64,000 bases of DNA from Adiantum capillus-veneris (Eukaryota; Streptophyta; Polypodiopsida; Polypodiales; Pteridaceae): NCBI GenBank assembly GCA_014529385.2, contig CM043962.1, positions 128,225,470-128,289,469 of the forward strand, in the 5' to 3' direction. The notes under the pieces were generated by a model that was not told the DNA's origin, searched no databases, and saw only the letters and a list, made by a program, of their open reading frames with translations. The position numbers and the translations under genes are program-made. Every line of letters starts with the position of its first letter. Position 1 is the first letter of the stretch. Positions 48,891-60,255 of the stretch are shown here, one piece after another.

Positions 48891-51760
48891 TTCATTTCCC
48901 CAGAATTGGCTTCAAAGGTGGGAATCAGACCTGAAGAGATGGGGTATATAGTAGAGGCAGGTTTGGCATGTCCTGGCCATACATGGGTTGTGACACCCAT
49001 CATCGGAAAGTTGGGCCTACATTTCCAGTCCTATGTAGATGTTGAAGAATTTTACATCATGCCACTGGACGGATGTGATGTGTTGTTAGGTATTCCTTGG
49101 TTATTTCGTGTACAGGGAATCATGGATGCCTACAACAAAAAGATCACTGTATATAGCAGGGGAAAGACTCACATTCTGGATGTAAAGCTTAAAGGGGAGT
49201 CTATTCCCACTGTATCAGCTTCTGCTATTACTTCTGTAATGAAAAAGCATCTTTCTGCATACTTGGTTTTTGCACGTGAAGTGTCAGATTGTGATGAATC
49301 AAATTTATCTATGTTAGATAAAGAAAGGTCAATGTTTTTACAACAGTATATTGACTGTTTTTTTGATTCATTACCGTCTCGATTACCGCCAAAGAAACCC
49401 GAGGACCATGCGATAGATTTGGTGCCAGGCAGTAGCCCACCAAATAAGCCTCCGTACAGGGTTAGCGCGGCTCAGCAGAAAGAGATAATGAGCCAAGTAG
49501 AGGAGCTGTTAGACAAGGGGCTCCATTCTGTTCTCCAGTGTTGTTGGTGCAGAAAAACGATGGCTCATGGCGTATGTGCATCGACTACCGTGCACTGAAC
49601 AAGAATACCATCAAGAATAGGTTCCCTATACCTAGAATTGATGATATTCTGGACAAATTAGAAGCAGCAGCTATGTTTAGCAGGATAGATCTAAAGAGTG
49701 GGTACCATCAGATCCGCATTAGATCAGAGGATGTGCACAAGACTGCTTTTAGAACAACGTTTGGCCTTTACGAATTTTTAGTGATGCCCTTTGGTGTCAC
49801 AAATGCTCCTGCTATGTTCAATAGGATGATGGACAGAATTTCCGTCCACACGAGCAGTTTGTTGGTACATTCTTTGATGACATGATAGTCTACTCAAAGA
49901 ATGAAGAGGAGCATAGGCATCACTCGGCCATTGTGTTCAAAGAGCTACGCAGCCATAGGTTGCTCATCAATGCAAAGAAAAGTGAAATTTTCCTGGAAGA
50001 GATTTACTTTCTGGGACACATTGTCTCAAAGGATGGTGTCAGAATGGATCTTGCAAAAGTTGAAGCGATCAAGTCATGGCCAGATTTGAAGACGGTGCAC
50101 GATGTCCGAAGCTTTTTGGGACTATGCTCCTATTACAGAAGGTTTATCCGAAATTTCGCTAAGATTGCTTCACCTTTACATGCTCTTCAAAAGAAGGCAG
50201 TCACTTGTAGATGGACACAGAAAGAGATTTCAACTTTTAATCTCTTAAAGGAAAATAGATTAAAAGTTGAAATCTCAGATCCAGTCATTGTGTTGCCAGA
50301 TCTTAGGAAGTCATTTGTGGTCCAGTGTGACGCCTGTGGTAGTAGCATTGGTGCAGTGCTAATGCAAGATGGCAGGGTAGTAGCCTATGAGAGTAGAATC
50401 TTGCAAGGGCCAGAAAAGATTATGCAAGTCTATGAAAAAGAACTGTAGGCCGTGATTCATGCGCTCTTAAGTTGGAAACACTACCTGCTAGGTGCAGACG
50501 TTGTTGTCCAAACGGATCATCAGACCTTGCGATACTTCTTGACACATGCAAAGTTATCGGAGAAGTATATGCGATAGGCAAATATCTTGTCCATGTTCCA
50601 TGTTCAGATTGTGCATGTGGAAGGCAAGAAGAACGTTGTGGCTGATGCCTTGTCAAGGAAGCCACAAATTTCAGCTGTGTCAATTCCTTATCATCATAAA
50701 CTTGATGATATGAGGGAACAGTATGCAAATGATGAAGATTTTGCAAGGGTCTTCGAGCAGCTAATGAATGGACAACGTCATGAATACTATCTTCTCAAAG
50801 ATGGGTTCATGATGATGCATGGCAGATTGTGTGTCACAAAGCCATTGCGACGCAAAGTTATGGAAGAGAGTCATGTCCCACCGTATGCAGGGCATCGTGG
50901 TATCGATGCTACAGTTAAAGCGGTTGAGACATTCTTCTACTGGCCTACATTGAGAAGAGATGTGGATGCCTTTGTGTGAGAATGCCTAATGTGCCAGAAG
51001 GTCAAGTTTGACAGGCAAAAGGCACCCAGGGTTATTGCAACCACTACCTATTCCAGATAAACCATGGGAAAGTATTGCTATGGATTTTATCTTTGATCTT
51101 CCGAGAACGCAGACAGGAAACGATGGTATTTGGACCATCATTTGCAGATTCAGCAAGCAGGCTCATTTTATTCCTGTCAAGAAGAAGATAAAGCCAGATC
51201 AGATGGCACGCTTGTTTATGATCAATATTTTCAAGTATCATGGCATGCCACAATCGATTGTTAGCGACCGTGATCCACGCATGACAAGTTTGTTCTGGAG
51301 AGGCTTTGAGAATATGAGCACCACGCTCAAATTCTCTTCGTCATTTCATCCTCAAACAGATGGGCAGTCAGAAGAGGCAAATTCTACTGTCCTAGATCTG
51401 CTAAAGTGCTCGGTGTCATAGCATAAAGGAAAGTGGGAGCAGTATTTGCCATTGGTGGAGTATGTATACAATAATACAGTGCATTCATCAACTGGCAAGG
51501 CACCTTTTGAGATAGTTGAAGGTGGCAAGAAAGTTCCTCCCATACTGCATACAAAGGACAAGATATTTGAAGCAGATAAGTATGTTCAGGACATGGATGA
51601 AATGTACAAGAAGGTCAAAGTGGCCTTGGAAAAGACTCAGGCAAAGCAAAAGAAAGCAGTTGATCGTCACCGTCGTGAAGTGGTATTTTCACTTGGTGAT
51701 TGGGTGCTTCTACGCTTTGAAAAGGCAAGGTTAAAGAAGATGAAGGGCAATGAAACAGTG
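48870..51760 (+). pseudogene. gypsy-E Pol: protease remnant, RT, RNase H, integrase
   Basis: The protease lacks its catalytic Asp motif: reading starts at ATNFISPELASKVGI immediately after the Gag knuckle, so a deletion has fused the two; IMPLDGCDVLLGIPWL remains. RT spans three frames: [50 protein letters not shown], then the catalytic FFDDMIVYS at about 49874. RNase H: SFVVQCDACGSSIGAVLMQ, TDHQTLRYFLTHAKLSEKYM. Integrase: zinc region GHRGIDATV, core MDFIFDLPRTQTGNDGIWTI, YHGMPQSIVSDRDPRMTSLF and FHPQTDGQSE, ending at RLKKMKGNE against LTR2, so the C-terminal tail is missing. Confidence 0.88.
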
Positions 51761-52304
51761 AATTACAGCCTGCTGTGTATTTTTGCAGGTTTAGGGTTTT
51801 GGCCCTAAACGGACCCTAATACCCCCAGGAGGTTCGGGGACGCGAGGGGACCGCTGTACAGGTGATCTGGCGCATTTTCGGTGCTGAAAACAGAGAATTC
51901 AGCGTGCTGCAGATTCTGGCCAGGTTTTGCAAAGTGCCCGTATGCGTCGGGAAAGTCATTCAATGCGTGGGAATACTGAATGTGAAGGGTCTTAGTACAG
52001 TTATATTGCCGAAATCGGGCCGGAACAGTTGAAATTCAGCCAAGCTTGTGCTGGGCAGCTTGTAGGGAACCACATCGTTTATTCCCTCTTTTAAACAATA
52101 AAGAAATACCGAAAGGGGCGCTTAAGTTAGGGGCCAATCTGGTGTCGGTCTTCTCATACAGGTGCATTCTAGCAGCCTGTATCCCTTTCCCCTTTGTTGT
52201 GTCTTGAAAGTATAGGTAAAGTGGGCGACAAATTAAATGGGTGAAAGCAAATAAGGTTTAAGTCTAAGGTCTACCGCCCTTTTTGAAAGTACAGGCTGGT
52301 TTCA
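51751..52304 (+). repeat. gypsy-E LTR2 (3')
   Basis: It begins TGAAAC and ends GTTTCA, with the conserved box at 52100-52122 (CGCT variant at the end). It overlaps the end of the last Pol reading frame. Confidence 0.9.
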
Positions 52305-52418
52305 ACGGGTGAATTCGGAGAGATTTCTCGCGAGAAATCTTGTCAGTGGGCAAGTAGCCCCACAAGTGCGGGAGTACAAGGGCTCGCTATGGATGTGTTC
52401 AGCTCGCGAAACGGAGCC
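52305..52418 (+). pseudogene. Second integrase-tail segment between LTR2 and LTR3
   Basis: A diverged copy of 46510-46644 (shared GTGAATT-GGAGAG, AGAAATCTTGTC, GGGCAAGTAGCCC and AAACGGAGCC). It shows that LTR3 belonged to another, now deleted, copy of the family. Confidence 0.5.
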
Positions 52419-52956
52419 TGAACAGGAAATTATAGCATGCTGTGTAAATTTGTAGGTTTAGGGTTTCGGCCCTAATCGGTCCCTAATACCCTCAGGAGGT
52501 CCGAGGAAGCAAGGAAATCGTTAAATAGGTGATCTGGCGCAATTTCAGGGCAGAAAACAGAGAATTCAGCGTGCTGCAGATTCTCGCCAGGTTTTGTAAA
52601 GTGTCCGTATGCGTCGGTAAAGTCATCCATTGCGTGGGGATTTTGTCTGTGAAGTTTCTTAGTACAATTATGTTGCCGAAACCGGGCCAGAACAGGTCTT
52701 TTTCAGCCCGGATTATGCGGGACAGCTCGTAGAAAATCGCAGGGTTTATTCCCTTTTTGATAAGAATAAAGAAATACTGAAAGGGGTGCCAATCTTAGGC
52801 TGTCGACGTTTGCTTGGAGCACTCTAGCTTCCAAGCCATGTGTTCGAAGTGTTAATTCTAGTTACAGGCTTTATTTGCAAAGTTTTTCTGTGTCCTAAAG
52901 TCTAAAGTAAAGTTTCGGGTGAAAGCCAAAGTCTACCGCCCTACGGGCCGGTTTCA
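52419..52956 (+). repeat. LTR3, diverged LTR of the gypsy-E family
   Basis: It begins TGAACAGG and ends GTTTCA, 538 bp, clearly related to LTR1/LTR2 along its length. The conserved box is at 52768-52790 after AATAAA. The U5 portion GGCTGTCGACGTTTGCTTGG resembles the minus-strand LTR at 63775-64000. Confidence 0.8.
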
Positions 52957-54251
52957 ACCACCCCCCCTGGTTGCAATGAAAGACCTACGTTAATAATATC
53001 TAATGGTGGGCAGTGAGTTGAGCTGCTTGTTGTAGGGAGCTGCCCCGAAAAGCAACTAAAAAGCAGCTGCTTTTCCGAAAAGTCTCTCACTCGCCGAACT
53101 TACGGAACAAATCCTTAGTGATGCTCTGTGTAAAATATCATGTGAAGCACCAATTCCAGATGGCGAGTTATTCCTTTTTGATGCTCTAGTCACTCACTCG
53201 CAATGGCACATCATTATCTGTTTCAGCTGGCCTAATAGATATACCCTATCACAGTGCTGTCATCATCCCTCTGAATGACACACTAGGAATCAGTGACCTA
53301 GGATGGTCTCAGGAGTATTCTGTCTACAATGCTCTTGTCATCTTTCAATGGCACATCCAAGTGATTCAGGTGCTGGAGACATTTGACCTGTTAGACTACA
53401 TTTATCTCCATTTTCCTTGAGGGATCTAAAGCATTTTTTCAGGTCTTTCTATATTGACAGGTCTTGTAACCTGAACTGCTTGTCCCACCCTTTGTAATAT
53501 AGGATTATTTCACTTTCCGATTCTAAGTAGTAAGTATGTATGCCAGCAAATTGGATAATTTGTCATGATCATGGAACCTCCAAATCTAAGGTCACATGGC
53601 TTAGAAAAAAACTCTCGTATCTCTCTAGACTTACATTGTGGATCCTTACTACGTCACCCATATAATTCTTTCAGAACATTCTATCTTATTCTTCCTGGAC
53701 TGGCAGTCTTCATTACGACTGCCGGCGTATGATTTTGCAAGCTGAAAGCTGAAATTAAACCCAATCCGTCATCTCTTTAATATATTTGTTCTTTGGAACA
53801 GCTTTAGGCTGTTTGTTCATACCTACTGCAACATCAACTACTGTGAAGGAACTGATGTACCCTAAACTTTGACTGATGATGATGGTCTGATGGGATTTGG
53901 AGGGAGTCTAAATGCCTGTGTCCATAAAACCAATTTTTTCTCACGTGTATCATTCTGAGAAGTGCAAAACCTTATACTTTTAAATGCAACATATGGAGTG
54001 TTATTGCCTTCCAATTTCTAAGCAGCCAAATCTACTTTGTCTCTTTCACTAGAATATCAACATAATGTTAAACATGTTGAAATACAAAGATGACTGATTA
54101 GTGTGCCACATGGTTTGAGTATGATTCTCCACTTTCAACTGAGTGATCTGGCATCTTAAAGATAAACAACTGTTGTATGTATGTATTAATACACAGACAA
54201 TCTGCAACGTGCAATTCATTAATCACGTTTTTCTTGAACTTGGTACCATAG
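52957..54251. other. 3' part of intron 1, no recognised feature
   Basis: AT-rich sequence without recognised coding or TE similarity, apart from a short palindromic CCGAAAAGCAACTAAAAAGC region near 53045-53085. It ends in the acceptor ACCATAG at 54245-54251. Confidence 0.5.
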
Positions 54252-54282
54252 GATCCAGTCGAAGCACATGCTCGCAGAGGAG
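54252..54282 (+). CDS. Kinase gene exon 2 (31 nt microexon)
   Basis: It encodes DPVEAHARRG plus the first base of an Ala codon. DPxEAHARRG follows the LYRSQLD motif in this kinase family. The acceptor is CCATAG. The donor is AG/GCAAGT, a GC-type donor; reading on instead would give KWFLTFEER, which does not fit the family, whereas splicing to 54534 restores APWTFDP. Confidence 0.85.
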
Positions 54283-54533
54283 GCAAGTGGTTTCTGACCT
54301 TTGAAGAAAGACTTCTCTGAAAGAATGATAATGGTGGTACTTCAGATTAGAGACTTGTCACCACGCCCAGCATGGGTGTTAGGATCGCTCTCAAGAAAGA
54401 GGGCTTTTGGCTATATGAGGAAATGAAAAATGGAGAGGGAGGGAGGGAGGGAGGGAGGGAGGGGGGGGGGCCGGGAGGTGAGGGAGGAAAATGGCTATGC
54501 AAAACAAACTGACAGTAAACGACGGATTTCCAG
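54283..54533 (+). other. GC-AG intron with a G-rich repeat
   Basis: 251 bp, donor GCAAGT, acceptor TTTCCAG. It contains (GGGA)n followed by a run of G at about 54434-54480, which could form a G-quadruplex in the transcript. Confidence 0.75.
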
Positions 54534-54592
54534 CACCATGGACGTTTGACCCTGATGGCCTAATCAAGTGTCTCCAAGCTTTGCGCAGCCAG
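54534..54592 (+). CDS. Kinase gene exon 3
   Basis: With the split codon it encodes APWTFDPDGLIKCLQALRSQ. APWTFDP is a hallmark of this PRK/uridine kinase subgroup. It ends CAG/GTTTCA in phase 0. Confidence 0.88.
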
Positions 54593-54684
54593 GTTTCACA
54601 GCAATGTTCTTAATTAATTTTGAGTTGTGTTCTCAAGTGCTTTATTTCTGGAGATCTTGAACTTCATGAAGTTTTTGGTAGCAG

Positions 54685-54758
54685 GGATGTGTCCGGGCTC
54701 CTTCATTTGATCACGGGGTTGGAGATCCAAAGGAGAATGACATAATTGTCACTTACTC
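54685..54758 (+). CDS. Kinase gene exon 4
   Basis: It encodes GCVRAPSFDHGVGDPKENDI then IVTY, ending in phase 2 at TC/GTAAAA. PxFDHGxGDP is the conserved substrate-side motif of the family. The acceptor is GTAGCAG. Confidence 0.88.
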
Positions 54759-55074
54759 GTAAAACTCGTTTTTCCTTTTGATTACTTTTCAAAGTCTATA
54801 AAGTTTCACTATTTAATTGGTAACTGATTTTCGAAAGGCTTGGAAATCTACAATCAAGAAAATCATAATAGCCCGTATTGATTAGTGTTATATTATCTGT
54901 TAGTGAATGTATAGGTCTTTAAAATCACACAGTTAATGTAGGGACCTTTCACGTGTAGCAACTTGAATCATTATCAACATGCTGAGCTTGTGTGTATATC
55001 TTCAGTCTTATCAGACAGAATGCCGTATGACATAATGCACATACTCCATAACTGCATTTTGTAATCTCAAATCT

Positions 55075-55345
55075 CATGTATCCCAGTAACTATCGCACTG
55101 TTATAGATGCCTATATGTTTGCGAAGCTGTATGCGGCCATTCTTGAGTTTGAACCTAACAGATGGGCAAAGAAGCGTGACGTGTGAGCTCAAGGAGATGT
55201 GGGTTTTAGACGTGGTTTTTTGACATTCGATTGCCTAATTCTACCATTATCAAGGGGAGTTGAGTCCATGGGTGGAGGATATGTCAACACTTTGTTGACT
55301 TCTGAAAGAGCTTTACAAGTCCCAAGTTAACAACCTTCCATCACA
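55075..55345 (+). pseudogene. LINE RT remnant related to LINE-D
   Basis: SRNYRTVIDAYMFAKLYAAI, LEFEPNRWAKKRD and GDVGFRRGFLTFDC parallel NYRTIMVGHTLARLYASILE and GQAGFRRGFSTLDHV of LINE-D2, but with stops and little else preserved. It is on the + strand, opposite to the LINE-D copies. Confidence 0.7.
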
Positions 55346-55490
55346 TCAGTTCCGGCATGTATGGGTTCGGTTATATGGTTAAATGACATGAGTGCATTTA
55401 CTTATCCATGTTGGATCCATCCTGCGAGCATCTTCAATTAATGTAGTAGTCACACCATTCGGTGGCGTTGTAAACGTGCAAGAGCCATTA

Positions 55491-56307
55491 TGTTGGCACT
55501 TGGGTTGACTGCAGCACGTTCTTTGGGTTTAGTTTTAGAGTCCGGCCCTGCCTTCGGATTAGCATCTGAGAGCCGGCCTAAGGAGGCTGAGCATGGCGGT
55601 AGCTAGATGTGCAGTTACATGTATTGCTATGTGGTTTTGTATATCATTTTCATTGGATATGGCGCTCGTAGTAGAAGTCGAGTGCATCCTTATGGTGTTA
55701 CCCCTAGGCACCTCTGTGAGTTACCAACCAAATGCATTGAGATGAACACCCATGGCCGCCACGTTCAAAAAAGCAAGCTTTTGTGTCCAAGAAACATGGA
55801 AAAGATTTCGACTCACATCGCTTACGGATAGGAACATGCCCCAAACTAGCCACTTGTTGGTACACCTGGTGTTGGATCTCTATCCGTAAATCCTCTGGAG
55901 TGATAGAAGAGTTGGACCCTTTCTTGTTGGTAAGGACATCAGCTTGGCTTTGCTTTGATTTTCATTGGCGTCTTGGATTTGGGGTTTAGTGTATTCTGCC
56001 ACTTCTTGTATACTTCTGGTTAATGGTTGAGTCCGTCTATGCTTGGTAAGTCTGGACCTTCAACAGTTGGAAATATCGGGATTTTTCTTTGGGTTAGGCT
56101 CCGTGATAGGAAACTGTTACCATATTATGGTAGTGATATGTGAACACACTCAGGACCACCGTGGCACTTTTTCCCCTCGTTAGGAGTTTTTTTTCACCAG
56201 GCTTGTATATATGCTAATCACTCTAGGGAAAGCCTTATCTTTGTATTAGCACACTTGGTAATACTACCTACTATGTCATCTTCTCCATCTTCATGTACAT
56301 TCCAACA
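55491..56307 (+). repeat. Probable 5' LTR of the copia element
   Basis: It begins TGTTGG and ends CCAACA (perfect 6-bp inverted ends), 817 bp, followed after two bases by a primer-site-like sequence. No 3' partner was found near 61 kb, so the left limit rests on the inverted ends only. Confidence 0.55.
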
Positions 56308-56309
56308 AT

Positions 56310-56320
56310 TGGTATTAGAG
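56310..56320 (+). promoter_or_regulatory. Primer-binding site of the copia element
   Basis: TGGTATTAGAG resembles the initiator-Met site TGGTATCAGAG with one change, directly after the LTR. Confidence 0.6.
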
Positions 56321-59300
56321 TAGGCTTCGGCACTGGGGCAATGTCGCCAACATCCTCTTGGCTCACATTCTCCCGTTGTGGTGATTTTTGGTGAGCGTTC
56401 GCAGAGCGACAAAACCTTTGGGAAAGCTCTTTGAGTTGGATATCGTCAAAATTTTGATTTGAGCCCAATACTGGTAGTACTATGTAGGCAATTTTGTTCT
56501 TTTGTATAGGTTTTCTGATAGTGTAGATTTCTGCAAACGTTGTAGTCTACTGTGAGATGGCTATAAAGCACATGTTGCTTTGGTGCAGTTCCTCCTCTAT
56601 ACAAGCAACTTTTGCATTAGGTGTTGGCATTCTCCCAAGCCTCCCTTATTTTTAGGTTGAGTAATCAAATCCCATCTGATCACAAAGTCGTACAGTTCAT
56701 CGGTGTTTTGATGTTTTTTCCATGCTGTCTTTTGAGGACAAACTGGATGGGGACATCTATCCACTTTGGGCATACATGATGCAACATGTCCTGGTTGCAA
56801 AGGATATTTGGAACATTGTGCGTGGTTACGGTGTAAGAACAGGTTTTGTGGATACACGTTTTGTGGACAATGATGCAAGTTCTAGTAGTTCTACTACTAG
56901 AGTTGTTTTGCCTATTGCTAGTAGGCAGGCTGAGATACTGAGGATGTGCAGGCTTATGCGTCGATTGTGCTATCTGTTAAGCATTTCATTACTTTACATA
57001 TTTGCTCAACATGAACAACAAACAAACATGGGATAGACTAGCTTCTTTGTATACAGGTTCTAATTAGGCAAAAATTGCTTACTTGTGCAAGGAGCTAGAG
57101 GTCAAGGTTATACACAAGGAGGATAATATGAATGTATTTCTTGTAGAGATTAAAGATCTCAATGGGCAGTTAATTGCCATCGGTGAGATCATTCTAGATA
57201 GTACTCTTGTGCAGACTATTCTCGATACTTTGCCAGACTCTCATCAAATTTTGTCTCCATCTTTAGGCTTGTGATAGAGAATAAACCTAATGATGTGAAA
57301 GTCGATAGTCTTGTCTCTATAGGTGCAAGAGGCCGAGTCTAGAAAAAACAGGGCTAAGCAGTGTTATGTGGAACAAGCATTTTGTGTTTGCACATCAAAA
57401 GAAGAATACCAATGTTGCCACCTCCAATGCTTTTGTAGGTAGCAGGTCTGCCCCTGCAACAACTACTTTTTCAAACAATAATAGGTTTGAGAAGTTTGGT
57501 GATAAAGGCAAAGCTGAAATGTCATTGTTTGTAAGGCAAACGATCACTTCATCAAGCAATGTCTAAGCTTAAGGCTAAACAAACTCATAAGAAAGAGACA
57601 AACACAGCCGTTGCAGATGCTTCTACAAGTGCAGATTCGACAAATGTTGTGCAAGATGAAGAATGAGACTTTAGTGCAGATTGTCAGCACGACCCATGTG
57701 TTTATGATGCATGTTTTGCAAAATCTGTGGATCATATGTGGTACTTTGACGGTGGTGCAACTAAGCACATTACGTCTTAGCATGATTTGTTGGCTTCTCC
57801 TGAGAATCTTTTTTATGGGATATTGTCACGTGTGCTAGCAATGCCTATTATCCGGTGAAGGGAGTTGAAAAGATTGTGCTTACTACTATATGTGGTAGTT
57901 CTTTCACTCTTTTGGATGCTTTTGTATGTATCAAGAAGAACCTTTTTTTTGTATCTGCATTTGTAAAACTTATTCTTGTAGTCAAGTTTGTGGGTGTCGG
58001 TTGTATTGTGCATGATCTTCGTTTTGCTGATACTATTGTGGCATTTAGTACTTCGTTTTGTTGGCTCTAAAAGCTCAATCCTTACAAGAAATAATTGGAA
58101 GATTTAGCATGTGGAGTTTTAGATTCAAAGGTTGTTTGAAATGCAAAACTTTGGCATGCACGTTTTGGTCATGTTAGTTTTAGCAGTTTGCTACGTTTGT
58201 AGATGTCCCTTGTTGAGACACCATTGAAACATGGATTGGAAAGCAAAGTGCATCATTCCACGTTTCCTAGGATGGTTCTATGCGGGCTACTCGCCAGTTG
58301 CAGCTGCCAGTTGGTCTATAGTGACATTTGTGCTCCGATGCTTACTCCATCTTTTGGGAATCATTTGTAGTTCGTGACTCTTATTGATAATTACTAAAGT
58401 AGGCATGTGCATATCCGCTTAAGGTAAAGTCCAAAGTGTTTATGTGGGTCAAACAATTTTTGCTTATGGATGAAAATATAGCTGGTTGTATTGTGGGTCT
58501 CCTTCGTTTTGATCGAGAGGGGAGTATTTACCTAAGCAATTCAATGCATTTTTGGTGAGTTGTGAAATAAAACACAATGTATAGTGTCGCATCTCTCTCA
58601 ACAGAATGGTGTTTCTAAGAGGAAAAGCAGGTCTTTTGTGGGGATGGCACAATGTATGGTCAAAAGCCAAGCTTGTTCACATGCTTTTTGGCTTGAGGTT
58701 GTCATGTGTGCTACGTATATACTAAAATAGGTTTTCCATTGAAGCATTACAGTCTATCACTCCATATGCCATGCCATCTATTGGTCATTCACATGTGTTT
58801 GGTTGCTTAGGTGATACTTTGGTGCCAAAGCAACAACACAGAATGTGACGATAAGGTTGTGAAATGTATTTTTGTTGGTTGCTGTTAGAAAGCAAAGGTT
58901 ACAGGACAAAGCGAATTTTGATTAGCCGAGATGTTTTTGTGGAAGATGCAATTCAACCCTTGTTAGCATCCACCAAGGAGACAAATTTGAGCTCACAGAA
59001 TGTAAATGATACGTTGTTGCCTATTGGGAGTACGAACTTAAGTCCTAATGAGGCAAATGTGCAACCTATGCAAGTTCCAGATGACGTTATAGATTAACCA
59101 TTTTATGATGCTGATACACAACTTACAAGAGTAATTGGTGAAATAGAGCTGTAAATGAGCAGGCTATAGGTATGACATGATGGTTGGTGTAAACATTGCG
59201 TGACGGTAAACTGTAAATTGGGTACACCTTTGTCAAGTCATATTCGTTCATGCCTCTTATGAATCAGATAGTCTAGTTTGTATGAGAAAGAAAAACCTTT

Positions 59301-59550
59301 GTCATTTGATAAAGCACAAAATTCAAAAAATTGGTTGGCTACAATGCAATTTGAGTATGATGCGAACAATGGCATATAATCTTTTTGTGACTTGCCTCAT
59401 GGAAAAAGGGCCATTGGTATTAAGTGGATTTTCAAGTTAACATGTAAACCTGATAGTGGGTTGATTACTATAGGGCTAGACTTGTGGCAAAAGGGTATGC
59501 TCAAAAGAAGGGCATTGATTTTGATGACACTTTAACTTTTACTTTTCATA

Positions 59551-60230
59551 TGGCTACCATTCGTAGCATTTGTGTATTGCTAACTCATACTGGTTGGAAG
59601 GCACATTAGTTGGACATCAAGACTGTGTTTATAAGTGATGATTTGCATGAGGAAATGTATGTAGCGCAGCCTTGTGGTTTTGTTTAAAAAGGCTAGGAAA
59701 ACAAGTTGTGCATGCTTAAGAGGGCTTTGTATGATTTAAAGCAAGCTGCACGTGCTTGGTATGAAAAGATTCATGCATTCTTGGATGCACATGGTTTCAA
59801 AACTTGGCCACCATTCGTAACATTTGTGCATTGCCGGCTCATAATGGTTGGAACGTACATTAGATGGACACGAAGATTGCATTTATGAATGGTGATTTGC
59901 ACGAGGAATTGTATGTAGCAGAGTCTTGTGGTTTTGCTTAAAAAGGCGAGGAAAACAAGCTGTGGATGCTTAACAAGTCCTTGTATGGTTTAAAGCAAGC
60001 TCCATGTGCTTGGTATGAAAAGATTCATGCTTTCTTAGATTCATGGACACAGATTGCATTTATGAATGATGATTTGCACGAGGAATTGTATGTAATGCAA
60101 TCTTGTGGTTTTGTTTAAAAAGGCGAGGAAAACAAGGTGTGCATGCTTAAGAAGGGCTTGTATGGTTTAAAGCAAGCTCCATGTGCTTGGTTTTAAAAGA
60201 TTCATGCTTTCTTGGATGCACATGGTCTTC
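59551..60230 (+). repeat. Three diverged tandem copies of a copia RT segment
   Basis: A segment containing the words GATTTGCA-GAGGAA, CTTGTGGTTTTG, AAAGCAAGCT and AAAGATTCATGC occurs at about 59551-59806, 59807-60042 and 60043-60230. The second and third copies are more alike than either is to the first. Confidence 0.75.
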
Positions 60231-60255
60231 AAAACAATCAAACTGAGAGCACTTT

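Larger units (their letters stand above)
46645..52304 (+). mobile_element. gypsy-E, Ty3/gypsy retrotransposon with two LTRs
   Basis: LTRs of 554 bp each (46645-47198 and 51751-52304) flank a 4.55-kb internal region with Gag, protease remnant, RT, RNase H and integrase. By direct comparison the LTRs differ at 25 of 554 positions with no gaps (4.5 percent). The TIR is TGAAAC/GTTTCA, with the first base mutated to C in LTR1. No matching 5-bp target duplication is seen (GAGCC against ACGGG), which hints at recombination between copies. Confidence 0.9.

Noticed and set aside
52957-54251. Additional kinase exons in the last part of intron 1
   Set aside because: Frames on the + strand show no family motif, and exon 1 already joins exon 2 without a gap in the conserved alignment.
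54283-54330. Extension of kinase exon 2 through KWFLTFEER
   Set aside because: It does not fit the family, whereas a GC donor at 54283 joins perfectly to APWTFDP at 54534.
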